Source: Prevotella sp.
GTDB taxonomy: Bacteria > Bacteroidota > Bacteroidia > Bacteroidales > Bacteroidaceae
Length of the DNA: 37,136 nt
Reading direction: 5' to 3'
Assembly: GCA_017471465.1 (NCBI GenBank)
Contig: JAFUTI010000026.1
Location: forward strand, 1 to 37,136
Below, one piece after another: positions 16,412-25,224 of this stretch. Made by a program: the position numbers and the translations under genes. Numbering within the stretch: the stretch's first letter is position 1; each line of letters begins with the position of its first letter. A model generated the notes under the pieces. It was not told the origin of the DNA and did no database searches. It saw only the letters and a program-made list of their open reading frames with translations.

Positions 16412-17977
16412 ATGGCAATTAAGAAAAGACCTGTCTCTCCGCGCCAGAAGATGATCAACCTGATGTATGTCGTCTTGATGGCCATGCTTGCGCTGAACGT
16501 CTCCAATGAGGTGCTCAATGGCTTCTCTATTGTCGAAGAGAGCCTGAAGCGTACGACCGCTAACGCCACTAAGGAGAATCTGGCCGTCTATGAGGACTTC
16601 GACACGCAGATGAAAGCCAATCCGCAGAAGGTCAAGGAGTGGTATGACAAGGCGATGAAGGTGCGGCAGCAGAGCGACTCGCTCTACAACATGGCCGACG
16701 AGCTGAAGATAGCCATCGTCAAGGAGGCTGACGGCGAGGACGGCGACCTGCATAACATCCGTAACAAGGAAGACATGGAAGCTGCCAACCAGGTGATGCT
16801 TGCCCCCGGACGTGGGCGTGGTCAAGAACTGTTCGACGCCATCAACGCCTACCGCAAGCAGATGCTCGGTATGGCCAGCGGTGAGCGCCAGAAGAAGACC
16901 ATCTCCGAGATTCTGGCAACCACCATCCCTGAGAATATGCGTACTCTGGGCAAGAACTGGCAGGAGTATATGTTCGAGTCGATGCCGGCAGCAGCTGCTG
17001 TCACCCTGTTGTCGACTTTGCAGAGCAATGTGCGCTACACTGAGGGAGAGATTCTGCACACCTTGGAACAGAACATCGACGTGAAGGACATCCGCGTTAA
17101 TATGCTTGAGTCCTTCGTCATTCCCAACTCGCAGACCATCGTGCGTGGCGATAAGTTCTCGGCCAAGATTGTTATGGCTGCGGTCGACACTACACAGACA
17201 CCTGAGATTTATATTGGCAATCAGAAGGTAAACTTGCGGGATAATGTGTACGAACGGATTTGCACCAGCACGGGCGACTTCACCCTAAACGGCTACCTGC
17301 AGGTCGTTAACGGCAACGGCGACAAGATTCGCCGTGACTTCTCGCAGAAGTACACGGTTGTCGACCCCAGTGCCACCGTGTCGGCCGATCTGATGAATAT
17401 GCTCTATGCTGGCTACAACAATCCCATCAGTGTCTCAGTGCCGGGTGTACCGCTGAACAAGATACAGGCAACGATGACGGGTGGCACCTTGCAGCCCACC
17501 GGCCCCGGTAAGTATATAGCCCGGCCGACGGCGGTAGGCCAGAACGCTACCATCACCGTGACGTCGACAAACACCGGCCGTCCGCAGCAGATGGGGCAGT
17601 TCACCTTCCGTGTGCGTAAGCTGCCCGACCCGACACCATTCATCGCTATGAAGGACGAACAAGGAAATCCATCGCGATTCCGTGGCGGCGGCTTGGCCAA
17701 GCAGAGCCTGATGGGTATCGATGGTATCGGTGCCGCCATCGACGACGGCATCCTCGACATCACCTTCCGTGTTGTCTCGTTCGAGACAGTGTTCTTCGAC
17801 AATATGGGTAATGCCGTGCCGATGAACAGCAACGGGGCGATGTTCTCCGACCGCCAGAAGGAGACTTTCCGGAAGTTGAACCGTAACCGCCGTTTTTATA
17901 TCTCTCGCGTGACGGCTGTCGGTCCCGACGGCATCCAGCGTACGCTCAAGAATCCAATGGAAATCATCGTGAAATAA
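16412..17977 (+). CDS. gldM: Type IX secretion protein GldM/PorM
   Basis: A 521-residue protein with a single N-terminal membrane helix (about residues 14-33) after the conserved SPRQKMINLMYVVLMAMLALNVS start; Arg11 sits where the family has its conserved cytoplasmic-side arginine. The long periplasmic portion comprises the helical D1 domain (about 40-220) and three beta domains to the C-terminus. It transmits motor torque from GldL to the GldKN ring. Length and residue pattern are normal. It lies between gldL and gldN in the same operon. Confidence 0.96.
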   Translation: MAIKKRPVSPRQKMINLMYVVLMAMLALNVSNEVLNGFSIVEESLKRTTANATKENLAVYEDFDTQMKANPQKVKEWYDKAMKVRQQSDSLYNMADELKIAIVKEADGEDGDLHNIRNKEDMEAANQVMLAPGRGRGQELFDAINAYRKQMLGMASGERQKKTISEILATTIPENMRTLGKNWQEYMFESMPAAAAVTLLSTLQSNVRYTEGEILHTLEQNIDVKDIRVNMLESFVIPNSQTIVRGDKFSAKIVMAAVDTTQTPEIYIGNQKVNLRDNVYERICTSTGDFTLNGYLQVVNGNGDKIRRDFSQKYTVVDPSATVSADLMNMLYAGYNNPISVSVPGVPLNKIQATMTGGTLQPTGPGKYIARPTAVGQNATITVTSTNTGRPQQMGQFTFRVRKLPDPTPFIAMKDEQGNPSRFRGGGLAKQSLMGIDGIGAAIDDGILDITFRVVSFETVFFDNMGNAVPMNSNGAMFSDRQKETFRKLNRNRRFYISRVTAVGPDGIQRTLKNPMEIIVK

Positions 17978-18025
17978 CAACAAAACGTCATAACGACAAA
18001 ACGTCATAACGAAATAACTTAACAA
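17978..18025 (+). repeat. AACGTCATAACGA repeat spacer between gldM and gldN
   Basis: The 48-base gap has two close copies of AAAACGTCATAACGA in tandem (about 17983-18011) followed by AATAACTTAAC before the gldN ATG. It is the same ATAACG-rich class as the spacer at 12397-12434. Confidence 0.75.
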
Positions 18026-19093
18026 ATGAAAAGGATCATTGCTTTTTTGACGATATCCCTGCTGACGGCTGGCGTCGTCGTTGCCCAGCCTAAGAAAAGC
18101 CGTGTACAGCAGACACAGCAGAAGAAACAGCAAGGAACATCGGCGCAGGGTATGTCGCGACGGATGCAGATCAGCTATCCCGTGGCCCTCGACATGCCTG
18201 AGGACGTGGTGTGGCGCCGCGATATCTACCGTGAGCTCGACTTACACGATGAGGCTAACTCCGGATTGTACTACCCCGTACAGCCGCAGGGTAAACAGCT
18301 CAACTTGTTTACCTATATTTTCAAGCTGGCACAGAACGGCTACATCCCCATCTATGAATACTCTGTGACGAATGATGGCAATGATGACTTCTCTGACGCC
18401 GCCAAGGTTAAGCTGAAGACAGTTCTCGACAACTATCATATCTACTATGAGGAGCAGGATGGAAAGCTGAAAGTCGACAACAGCGACATCCCTTCTGCCG
18501 AGGTGCTGAAGTACTATCTGAAAGAGAGTGCCTACTACGATCAGGGTAATGCTACGTTCCACATCAAGCCGTTGGCACTCTGTCCTATCATGTTGCGTGA
18601 GGATGACTTCGGCGGTGAAGCGGCACAGTACCCCCTCTTCTGGGTGAAGTACAGCGACCTGGAACCCTTTCTCAGCCGTCAGACCATCATGACGTCGAAC
18701 GTCAATAACGCTGCTGTCATGTCTATGGACGACTACTTCACGCTGAACAAGTACAAAGGAAAGATCTACAAGACCAACAATATGCTTGGCAAGACACTGG
18801 CACAGATAGCCGGCGGCGACACCGCTAAGCTGTCGCAGGAGCAACAGCGCATAGAGGCCGAGTTGGAGGCGTTCCGCAAGAATATCTATGGCGACCAGCA
18901 GAAGAAAGACTCCCTCGACAGTGTCGCAGACACGAAGACCGATCTCTCGAAGGCTGCCAAGAAGGTGCGTAAGGACAAGGTGAAGACGGAGAAGGCATCC
19001 TCTTCCCGTCGTGTGAAGTCAGCCAAGTCGTCGGCAAGCACTAGCAGCAGTCCGGCTGCTGCCCGTGTGTCGGTACGTCGCCAGCGTCACTAA
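18026..19093 (+). CDS. gldN: Type IX secretion protein GldN/PorN
   Basis: A 355-residue exported protein (signal peptide residues 1-20, ending VVAQ) containing the GldN domain, starting around YPVALDMPEDVVWRRDIYRELDL (about 51-73) and continuing to about residue 290. It binds GldK in the periplasmic ring and contacts GldM. The last 45 residues are an unusual Lys/Arg/Ser/Ala-rich tail (KKVRKDKVKTEKASSSRRVK, then many Ser/Ala, ending RRQRH) which I do not recognise as part of the GldN fold. Nineteen bases to the next gene. Confidence 0.93.
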   Translation: MKRIIAFLTISLLTAGVVVAQPKKSRVQQTQQKKQQGTSAQGMSRRMQISYPVALDMPEDVVWRRDIYRELDLHDEANSGLYYPVQPQGKQLNLFTYIFKLAQNGYIPIYEYSVTNDGNDDFSDAAKVKLKTVLDNYHIYYEEQDGKLKVDNSDIPSAEVLKYYLKESAYYDQGNATFHIKPLALCPIMLREDDFGGEAAQYPLFWVKYSDLEPFLSRQTIMTSNVNNAAVMSMDDYFTLNKYKGKIYKTNNMLGKTLAQIAGGDTAKLSQEQQRIEAELEAFRKNIYGDQQKKDSLDSVADTKTDLSKAAKKVRKDKVKTEKASSSRRVKSAKSSASTSSSPAAARVSVRRQRH

Positions 19094-19112
19094 TCCGTAA
19101 TATTTACTGCTT

Positions 19113-19715
19113 ATGAAGAAAATCCTGACAGTATTGATGGCATCGGCATTGCTGATAGCTTTGCCTGCCAGAGCACAACTGAAGTTTGGTTTCAAGGGCG
19201 GACTGAACGTGACGGAGATGTCGTTTAGTGAAAAGGTGTTCGACTCGTCCAACCGTTTTGGCTATTTCATCGGTCCGACGGTGAAGTTTAATTTGCCGAT
19301 TGGTGGCTTGGGCATCGATATCGCCGGTCTTTATGAGACGAAGACGACGAAGGTGAATGGCAAGGCCATCGAACAGGAGAACATCATCGTTCCCGCTAAT
19401 CTTCGTCTGAATGTCGGAGCGGGCGCCGGTTTCTACCTCGCCCTTGGTCCGCAGTTTGCATTTAACATCGGCGACGACGAATTCAAATGGAACAAAGACG
19501 GCGTCGAAAACACTTTCCAGCTGAAGAAGTCCTTCCTCAGTGTCAATCTGGGGGCAGGCATCTATTTTAGCAAGCATCTCGAAGTCGGCTTTACCTATAA
19601 TATAGGCGTCAGCACAACCGGCGATGCCTCTTGGAGCGATGCCAGAGATGCTGTTTTGAAAGAGGATGATACAAAGGCCAAGGGCTGGTCTGTCCAGGCT
19701 GCTTTATACTTCTAA
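19113..19715 (+). CDS. PorT-like outer-membrane beta-barrel protein
   Basis: A 200-residue protein with a signal peptide (residues 1-21, ending ARAQ) and a small beta-barrel resembling the Omp_b-brl_2/PorT family: FGFKGGLNVTEM near the mature N-terminus, alternating strands throughout, and a C-terminal aromatic residue (LYF) typical for outer-membrane insertion. Placement at the end of porP-gldKLMN hints at a T9SS role, as for PorT, but many unrelated Bacteroidetes barrels share this fold. Its stop is followed three bases later by the priA start in the same reading frame. Confidence 0.78.
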   Translation: MKKILTVLMASALLIALPARAQLKFGFKGGLNVTEMSFSEKVFDSSNRFGYFIGPTVKFNLPIGGLGIDIAGLYETKTTKVNGKAIEQENIIVPANLRLNVGAGAGFYLALGPQFAFNIGDDEFKWNKDGVENTFQLKKSFLSVNLGAGIYFSKHLEVGFTYNIGVSTTGDASWSDARDAVLKEDDTKAKGWSVQAALYF

Positions 19716-19718
19716 GCC

Positions 19719-21989
19719 TTGCTGGTCAATGTCATCCTGCCTCTGCCGCTTGACGGCACTTTTACCTACTCTGTCCCGCAACTGTTGGACGGGCAGGTGA
19801 ACGCCGGCTGTCGCGTCCTTGTGCCTTTCGGACGCAATAAGCAGTATGTCGGTGTCGTTTCCTCTTTGCACGACCGGCAACCAGAAGGGTATGAGGTGAA
19901 AGACATCCTTCAAGTGATAGATGCGCAGCCGATACTGCTTCCGGAGCAGTATCGGCTGTGGCAGTGGATAGCCGACTATTATATGTCGCCCATCGGCGAA
20001 GTCTACAAGGCAGCTCTGCCCGCAGGTCTTAAAGCCGTTGACGGCTATCGGGCCAAGACCGAGACCTATATCCGTCTGACCGAGCCTTACCGCAACGAGA
20101 CAGCCCTGCATGTGGCACTCAATATGTTGCAAAGGGCTCCCAGGCAGTTGAAGACCTTTATCGACTATCTGGCACTGTCGGGCTGGGATCAGGGCGAGGG
20201 TGGGGCACTGACCCGTGATGAACTGCTGAACGAGGGACATGCACTGCAGACACTCAACCTGCTGGTGAAACGCGGAATATTGGAGACCTACGAGGTAGAA
20301 GTAGGCCGGTTGAACCACGGCGGTGAGCCACACCCCGAACAAATCAAGAAACTCAGTCAGGCTCAGGAGACGGCCTATAACGAGATTCTCATGTCGATGC
20401 TCAAGAAGCAGGTGACTCTGCTTCACGGTGTCACCTCGTCGGGAAAGACAGAGATATATATCCATCTTATTCAACGCGAGATAGATCAGCACCGGCAGGT
20501 ACTCTATCTGTTGCCCGAGATAGCGCTGACGATACAGATGATGGACCGTCTGCGTCGCGTCTTTGGCGACCGTCTGGGCATCTACCACTCCAAGTATTCC
20601 GACGACGAACGTGTAGAGATATGGCAGAAACAGCTCTCTGGCCATCCCTATGATGTCATCCTTGGTGCCCGCTCTGCTGTCTTCCTGCCTTTCCAGCGGC
20701 TGGGTCTTGTCATCGTCGATGAGGAACATGAGACGAGCTTCAAGCAGCAGGACCCCATGCCCCGCTATCACGCCCGCAGTGTAGCGATTATGATGGCACA
20801 ATTATCGAGGCGCGAAAAAGAATCGCACCTCGCACCTCGAATTCTGCTCGGCACTGCAACACCATCTATGGAGTCCTACCATAATGCGCAGAAAGGGAAG
20901 TATGGCTACGTCCAGCTGACGGAGCGTCATGCCGGTATCCAACTGCCGGAGATACAGGTGGTAGACACCTACGACCTGCAGCGTCGCAAGATGATGAACG
21001 GTCTGTTCTCGCCGTTGCTGTTGACACGTGTGCGCGAGGCGTTGGAACGCGGTGAGCAAGCCATCCTCTTTCAGAACCGCCGTGGCTATGCCTCGATGTT
21101 AGAGTGCAAACAGTGCGGATGGGTGCCTCATTGCCAGAACTGCGATGTCTCGCTGACGCTGCACCGGCAGATGGGACAGCTCGTCTGCCACTACTGTGGA
21201 GCTGTCTACCAGGTGCCGGTCACCTGTCCTGCCTGCGGCGGTACGGAATTGCAGACGCATGGTTATGGGACTGAGAAGATAGAGGCCGCCGTACGCGACA
21301 TCTTCCCCGAGGCACGTATCAGCCGCATGGACCTCGACACCACCCGAACACGTAATGCCTACGAACGGCTTATCAGCGACTTCGGTTCCGGACATACCAA
21401 CCTGCTCATTGGCACGCAGATGATTTCCAAAGGACTCGACTTCGACAAGGTCAGTGTGGTAGGTATCCTGAACGCCGATGCGATGTTGAACTATCCCGAC
21501 TTCCGTGCCTACGAGCATGCCTTTATGATGATGTCACAGGTCAGTGGCCGTGCGGGTCGCAAAGGGCGCCGTGGACTGGTTATCCTGCAGACGCGCCAGC
21601 CTCAGCTGCCACTTATACAGCAGGTGGTTCAGAACGATTACGAAGCACTTTACCGCTCACTCTGCAATGAGCGGAAGACGTTCCACTATCCACCTTTCTA
21701 CCGCCTTGTCTATGTATTCCTCAAGCACCGTAACGACCAGCTCGTCGAGACGGCTGCCCAGGAGATGGGCTTCCGTCTGCGCCAGTGGTTCGGCGGACGC
21801 GTGTTGGGTCCCGACAAACCGGGTGTGGCGCGCGTGAAGTCGCTCAGTATCCGCAAACTTGTGCTGAAGTTGGAGAACGGTCTCAATATGGCTGACGTCC
21901 GCAAATATTTAGCGCTTGCCCAACAACAGATGTTGCAAGACAAGCGCTACAGTTCATTACAGATTTATTACGACGTTGACCCGCTTTAG
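19719..21989 (+). CDS. priA: Primosomal replication-restart helicase PriA
   Basis: A 756-residue DNA helicase that reloads the replisome at stalled forks. Visible: N-terminal 3'-DNA-binding domain (VILPLPLDGTFTYSVP), Walker A GVTSSGKT (237-244), DEEH box (334-337), and a zinc-binding insert with eight cysteines (463, 466, 472, 475, 490, 493, 503, 506) in CxxC pairs. The start is TTG at 19719 because the codon two before is the previous gene's stop and no ATG is near; the family's N-terminal motif begins at once. Translation is probably coupled to the upstream barrel gene. Residues about 363-373 (SRREKESHLAP) look like a short in-frame insertion from a TCGCACC repeat. It overlaps the convergent FadL gene by four bases. 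Confidence 0.96.
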   Translation: MLVNVILPLPLDGTFTYSVPQLLDGQVNAGCRVLVPFGRNKQYVGVVSSLHDRQPEGYEVKDILQVIDAQPILLPEQYRLWQWIADYYMSPIGEVYKAALPAGLKAVDGYRAKTETYIRLTEPYRNETALHVALNMLQRAPRQLKTFIDYLALSGWDQGEGGALTRDELLNEGHALQTLNLLVKRGILETYEVEVGRLNHGGEPHPEQIKKLSQAQETAYNEILMSMLKKQVTLLHGVTSSGKTEIYIHLIQREIDQHRQVLYLLPEIALTIQMMDRLRRVFGDRLGIYHSKYSDDERVEIWQKQLSGHPYDVILGARSAVFLPFQRLGLVIVDEEHETSFKQQDPMPRYHARSVAIMMAQLSRREKESHLAPRILLGTATPSMESYHNAQKGKYGYVQLTERHAGIQLPEIQVVDTYDLQRRKMMNGLFSPLLLTRVREALERGEQAILFQNRRGYASMLECKQCGWVPHCQNCDVSLTLHRQMGQLVCHYCGAVYQVPVTCPACGGTELQTHGYGTEKIEAAVRDIFPEARISRMDLDTTRTRNAYERLISDFGSGHTNLLIGTQMISKGLDFDKVSVVGILNADAMLNYPDFRAYEHAFMMMSQVSGRAGRKGRRGLVILQTRQPQLPLIQQVVQNDYEALYRSLCNERKTFHYPPFYRLVYVFLKHRNDQLVETAAQEMGFRLRQWFGGRVLGPDKPGVARVKSLSIRKLVLKLENGLNMADVRKYLALAQQQMLQDKRYSSLQIYYDVDPL

Positions 21990-23419
21990 AATTTGTAGTC
22001 GATACCAACGCCGATGACGTTGTTCGTGCGCGAGTAGGTCTCGGTGGCGGCGTATCCTGTGCCGTAGTAACCTTGGCCCTGTGTGGGGTCTCCTGCTTTG
22101 GTACTCTTTGTGTAGTCGCTGTAGAGAGTGATGAAGTAACCGGCGTTCAAGCGCAGTTTCTCCGTCAGGTTCAGGGCGCAGCCCAGACCGATGCTGTAGC
22201 TGTCGCAGGCAAACGATGTGTTCTGCTGGTAGTCATCGCTCAGACCGTAGTCTGTACGCTGTCCGCCAAGACTCACCGTCAGTAGCTTGCTGACATCGTA
22301 CTCAGCACCTAACAGCACCTCGTGCGTACCGCCGGAGAGCTGCTTCTGGCGCTCGTCGGCCATTTTGGCGTGCTTGTCGTCGAAGAAGTGGTATTCAGCA
22401 GTAGCGCGCAGACGAGGTGTGAACTCATAGCCGGCAGCCAGTACGAGCAGCGACGGCATGTCGTAGCGCGTCTCTTCGTCAGGCAGATAGCCCTTCACCT
22501 TCGTGGCCATACTGGCTAAAGCCGTCTGTCCGAGGGCAGCGACGGTAGCATCGGTACCAATTCTCTCTGCCTGTGCCTTGACGTCGTTGTCCTGCCCCAT
22601 CGTGCCTATGACGAGCTCCTTCGTATCGTTATTAGTGGCTATCTTTGTGCGGAACTCATAGCGGGCGGCCAGTGTCAGCCCGTCTTTGTGGTAGTTGGCA
22701 CTGACGATAGGGGCAAAGCCCCAGCCGCGCTGTGTGCAGTCGAGCTGCAGGTTCACCAGGTTGGCGTTGCCCGTAGGCAGTATTTGGGCGACCTGTGCCG
22801 TTGGCGAGGCGACGACATGCCCCCGGTAATAGCCGTCATAGTAGTTGGCACGCATACCGACGGCCACCGAGGCGTTCTCCGTCACGCGGTAGGTGAAGTT
22901 CAGCTGTCCGCCGTAGATATACTGCTTGCCTTTCATGTTGGAGTCGAGGATATACATATTGGGCATGATGCCTTTCTGGAACAGCAGGGCTGTAATGGGC
23001 ACGTTGAACATGGGCACACCCTCTTCATACTCGACGAAGCCACCGCTGCCTACGATACCGATCATGGCCGATAAAGCCCAGTTGTCATGCTTGTATGCAG
23101 CAAACAGGGCGGGCACGATGGGTGCCGATGCCTTGCCTTCGTATTTCTTGTTGAAGTCTTGCCCCAGAAAACCGGGAATTGTCGTCTCTACATTACGGTA
23201 CTGCCACGGTTTCTGGAAGTCGAGCGACATCTGGAAACCGTCGTATCCCCAGGCCAGGCCGGCGGGGTTGGAGTAGGCGGCGTCAATCTCCGTAGAGGCG
23301 CCCCGGGCCATCATACGGTCGAAGGCGATGTGGTAATTCGTGTTGGTCATAAGGCCACCGGCATTGGCTGTCAGCTGACAGGCGACGACAGCCATCAATG
23401 TCATTGTCTTCTTGGTCAT
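21986..23419 (-). CDS. FadL/OmpP1-type outer-membrane transporter (copy 1)
   Basis: A 477-residue outer-membrane protein with a signal peptide (residues 1-20), then GGLMTNTNYHIAF and the family's AYSNPAGLAW at 49-58 (NPAG 51-54). The remainder is a beta-barrel ending in YKF. FadL-type proteins let long-chain fatty acids or other hydrophobic molecules pass the outer membrane. It lies downstream of a homologous gene (copy 2) but has its own promoter. Its stop overlaps the priA stop by four bases on opposite strands. Substrate unproven. Confidence 0.9.
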   Translation of the reverse strand: MTKKTMTLMAVVACQLTANAGGLMTNTNYHIAFDRMMARGASTEIDAAYSNPAGLAWGYDGFQMSLDFQKPWQYRNVETTIPGFLGQDFNKKYEGKASAPIVPALFAAYKHDNWALSAMIGIVGSGGFVEYEEGVPMFNVPITALLFQKGIMPNMYILDSNMKGKQYIYGGQLNFTYRVTENASVAVGMRANYYDGYYRGHVVASPTAQVAQILPTGNANLVNLQLDCTQRGWGFAPIVSANYHKDGLTLAARYEFRTKIATNNDTKELVIGTMGQDNDVKAQAERIGTDATVAALGQTALASMATKVKGYLPDEETRYDMPSLLVLAAGYEFTPRLRATAEYHFFDDKHAKMADERQKQLSGGTHEVLLGAEYDVSKLLTVSLGGQRTDYGLSDDYQQNTSFACDSYSIGLGCALNLTEKLRLNAGYFITLYSDYTKSTKAGDPTQGQGYYGTGYAATETYSRTNNVIGVGIDYKF

Positions 23420-23438
23420 TTTCTCTTCTTTATTCGTT

Positions 23439-23482
23439 AATTCGGCTGCAAAGGTACGAAAAAATATCTTTGCAGCCGAATT
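23439..23482. repeat. 15-bp inverted repeat overlapping the copy 1 promoter
   Basis: Perfect 15-base arms (23439-23453 and 23468-23482) around a 14-base spacer; the inner arm word is TTCGGCTGCAAAG. The left arm contains the minus-facing promoter element TACCTTTG (23449-23456). The right arm contains a plus-facing TATCTTTG (23465-23472), so the structure has promoter-like words facing both ways. The RNA form could fold into a hairpin; five T bases follow on the plus strand. Confidence 0.85.
23449..23456 (-). promoter_or_regulatory. -7 promoter element of FadL-like copy 1
   Basis: TACCTTTG, about 30 bases ahead of ATG 23419, followed by CAGCCGAATT, the same continuation as in copy 2. Confidence 0.6.
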
Positions 23483-23516
23483 TTTGAAGAGAAATATGCT
23501 CTAAAAGAACAATTTC

Positions 23517-25070
23517 TTACAAATCTACCTGACAGCCGATGCCTAACACGCGGTTGGTGCGGGTGAAACCGTCCGTCGTGGGCACTGTACGCTCATACGT
23601 GCCATATTCCGTCTGGAAGAAGCCGGCCTTCAGCGTCAGACGGTCGGTGGCCTTGTAGCTGCCGCCGAAACCGACGCTGTAGCTGTTGACAACGAATGAC
23701 ATGTCGTTCATGTATTCGTCGGTCAGACCATAGCGTGTCAGCTGTCCGCCGGCAGAGATGGTGAAGCGGTCTGTGACGTCCCATTCGACACCTGCCAGCA
23801 CCTCGTATGAGTTATGGTCAAGCTTGTCCTGGGCATTAGCGTACCATTCTACCTGCTTGTCGAAGTAGTAGTGTCCGCCAACGTTGAGGCGTACATTGTT
23901 GACGGGCGTCCACTGAACACCGGCTGAGAGCATGGCAGGTATGTCTTCGTTAATCTCCTCTTCGTCACGGAACTTGTTGACAGCCTCAATCTCGCTGGCC
24001 TCGAAGACGGTCGATTCGTTCTTCATGCGGATCTGGGTCTTGAACTCATATTTGACGGCAAAGTTGAAGTGGTCGTTCAGTTTGTAGTCGACGCCGATGA
24101 TGGGCGCTATGCCTACGCTCGACTGGTTACACAGCAGGTTGACACCCGACGAGTATTTTGCCAGACTGTTCATCTCGCCGCTCTGTTGCTTGGCGGCCAG
24201 TCCTTCGATACTCTTCTTAAGCACCGTCTCCTGCTCGCTCAACGCCATGCCGGCAGCCTCTTTCTGGTTGAGCTGTCCTAGCACGCCTGTTGCTACTGGC
24301 ATGATTTCCGACATCTGCTGGCTGACACGCGGCAGGAAAGTGCCGAAATCCATGTCGCCATTCTCTGTGCGCACCTGTATATTACTGATACGGGCCTTAT
24401 AGGTAGCCGTTCCGTAGAGCAGTCGCAGACCGCCGTAGACCGAGAGGTTGGGATTAATCTTATAGGCGGTACCCAGCTGGAAGCCGAAATAATACTGGCG
24501 TCCCTGCATGTAGCTGTCCATGTTATAGCCAAGAACCTTGTTGTCGGTAATGCTGGAGCCGGTTAGGCCGTTGAGCGTGTTGGCAAAGTTGTCCAGAGTC
24601 ATGAAGGTAGCTGCAATCTCGCCCACCTTGCGCTCGAAAGAGCCTAAGCCATTCTCAAACTCACAGCTGCCGCCACCTGCGGGGACTGAGAAATTGAACT
24701 GTATGCTCCAGTCGCCCTTGTTCCAGGCTGCCTGCAGACTTGGTATGACAGGGGCGTCGGCGACGCCTTCAAAGACTTTAGTCTTCTGTCCGTTGTTCTT
24801 CTTGCCTAATGCAAAGAAGTCGTCGGTCGACGTGATGGTACGTGTCTGATGGGCATACTGCCAGTTCACTCCTAAATGAAACCCTTCTGGCATAAAGGCT
24901 ACGCCGGCAGGGTTGCTGTAGACACCGTCAAGTCCGATGGCGGCGTCACGGGCGGGATTGCGGAGGAAGTCAATGCTCTGATTCGTGTTGGTTAGAAATC
25001 CACCGGCCTGTGCCGTGGTGGTTGTCACTGCCAGCATCACGCCGGCTAAAATGTTTTGAATTTTGTTCAT
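23517..25070 (-). CDS. FadL/OmpP1-type outer-membrane transporter (copy 2)
   Basis: A 517-residue homologue of the neighbouring protein: signal peptide (residues 1-22, ending QAGG), GGFLTNTNQSIDF and the family motif YSNPAGVAF (NPAG 53-56), then a barrel of about 14 strands ending QVDL. The middle (about residues 250-310) has a longer helical/charged stretch than copy 1. The pair probably arose by an old tandem duplication since the sequences are strongly diverged outside the N-terminus. It probably takes up hydrophobic compounds; specificity cannot be inferred. It has two possible promoter elements upstream. Confidence 0.9.
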   Translation of the reverse strand: MNKIQNILAGVMLAVTTTTAQAGGFLTNTNQSIDFLRNPARDAAIGLDGVYSNPAGVAFMPEGFHLGVNWQYAHQTRTITSTDDFFALGKKNNGQKTKVFEGVADAPVIPSLQAAWNKGDWSIQFNFSVPAGGGSCEFENGLGSFERKVGEIAATFMTLDNFANTLNGLTGSSITDNKVLGYNMDSYMQGRQYYFGFQLGTAYKINPNLSVYGGLRLLYGTATYKARISNIQVRTENGDMDFGTFLPRVSQQMSEIMPVATGVLGQLNQKEAAGMALSEQETVLKKSIEGLAAKQQSGEMNSLAKYSSGVNLLCNQSSVGIAPIIGVDYKLNDHFNFAVKYEFKTQIRMKNESTVFEASEIEAVNKFRDEEEINEDIPAMLSAGVQWTPVNNVRLNVGGHYYFDKQVEWYANAQDKLDHNSYEVLAGVEWDVTDRFTISAGGQLTRYGLTDEYMNDMSFVVNSYSVGFGGSYKATDRLTLKAGFFQTEYGTYERTVPTTDGFTRTNRVLGIGCQVDL

Positions 25071-25099
25071 ATCCTAAAAACTTCTAAAAAATTCGGCTG

Positions 25100-25107
25100 C
25101 AAAGGTA
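25100..25107 (-). promoter_or_regulatory. -7 promoter element of FadL-like copy 2
   Basis: TACCTTTG followed by CAGCCGAATT, as at copy 1. A second element, TAACTTTG, lies at 25142-25149, so there may be two start sites. Confidence 0.55.
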
Positions 25108-25163
25108 AGTAGATTGTTCAATATTTCCCCGTTTGCGGACACAAAGTTAACGAATATTAACTG

Positions 25164-25207
25164 AAAATGCACAGAATACTGCACAAATGTGCAATTCTGT
25201 GCATTTT
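25164..25207 (-). terminator. Nested hairpin terminator after the HD-domain gene
   Basis: Perfect 14-base arms (25164-25177 and 25194-25207, core ATGCACAGAAT) enclose a second inverted repeat TGCACA/TGTGCA (25180-25193), with two unpaired bases on one side. T bases flank the stem on both strands: six on the plus side, four on the minus. The HD-domain gene ends at 25225 and is transcribed towards it, so I read it as its terminator. Confidence 0.75.
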
Positions 25208-25224
25208 TTGCACATCTCACGTTG

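Noticed and set aside
19704-20801. Long open frame antisense to priA (365 codons)
   Set aside because: The priA frame carries all helicase motifs; the opposite frame has no recognisable domain and is a by-product of codon composition.
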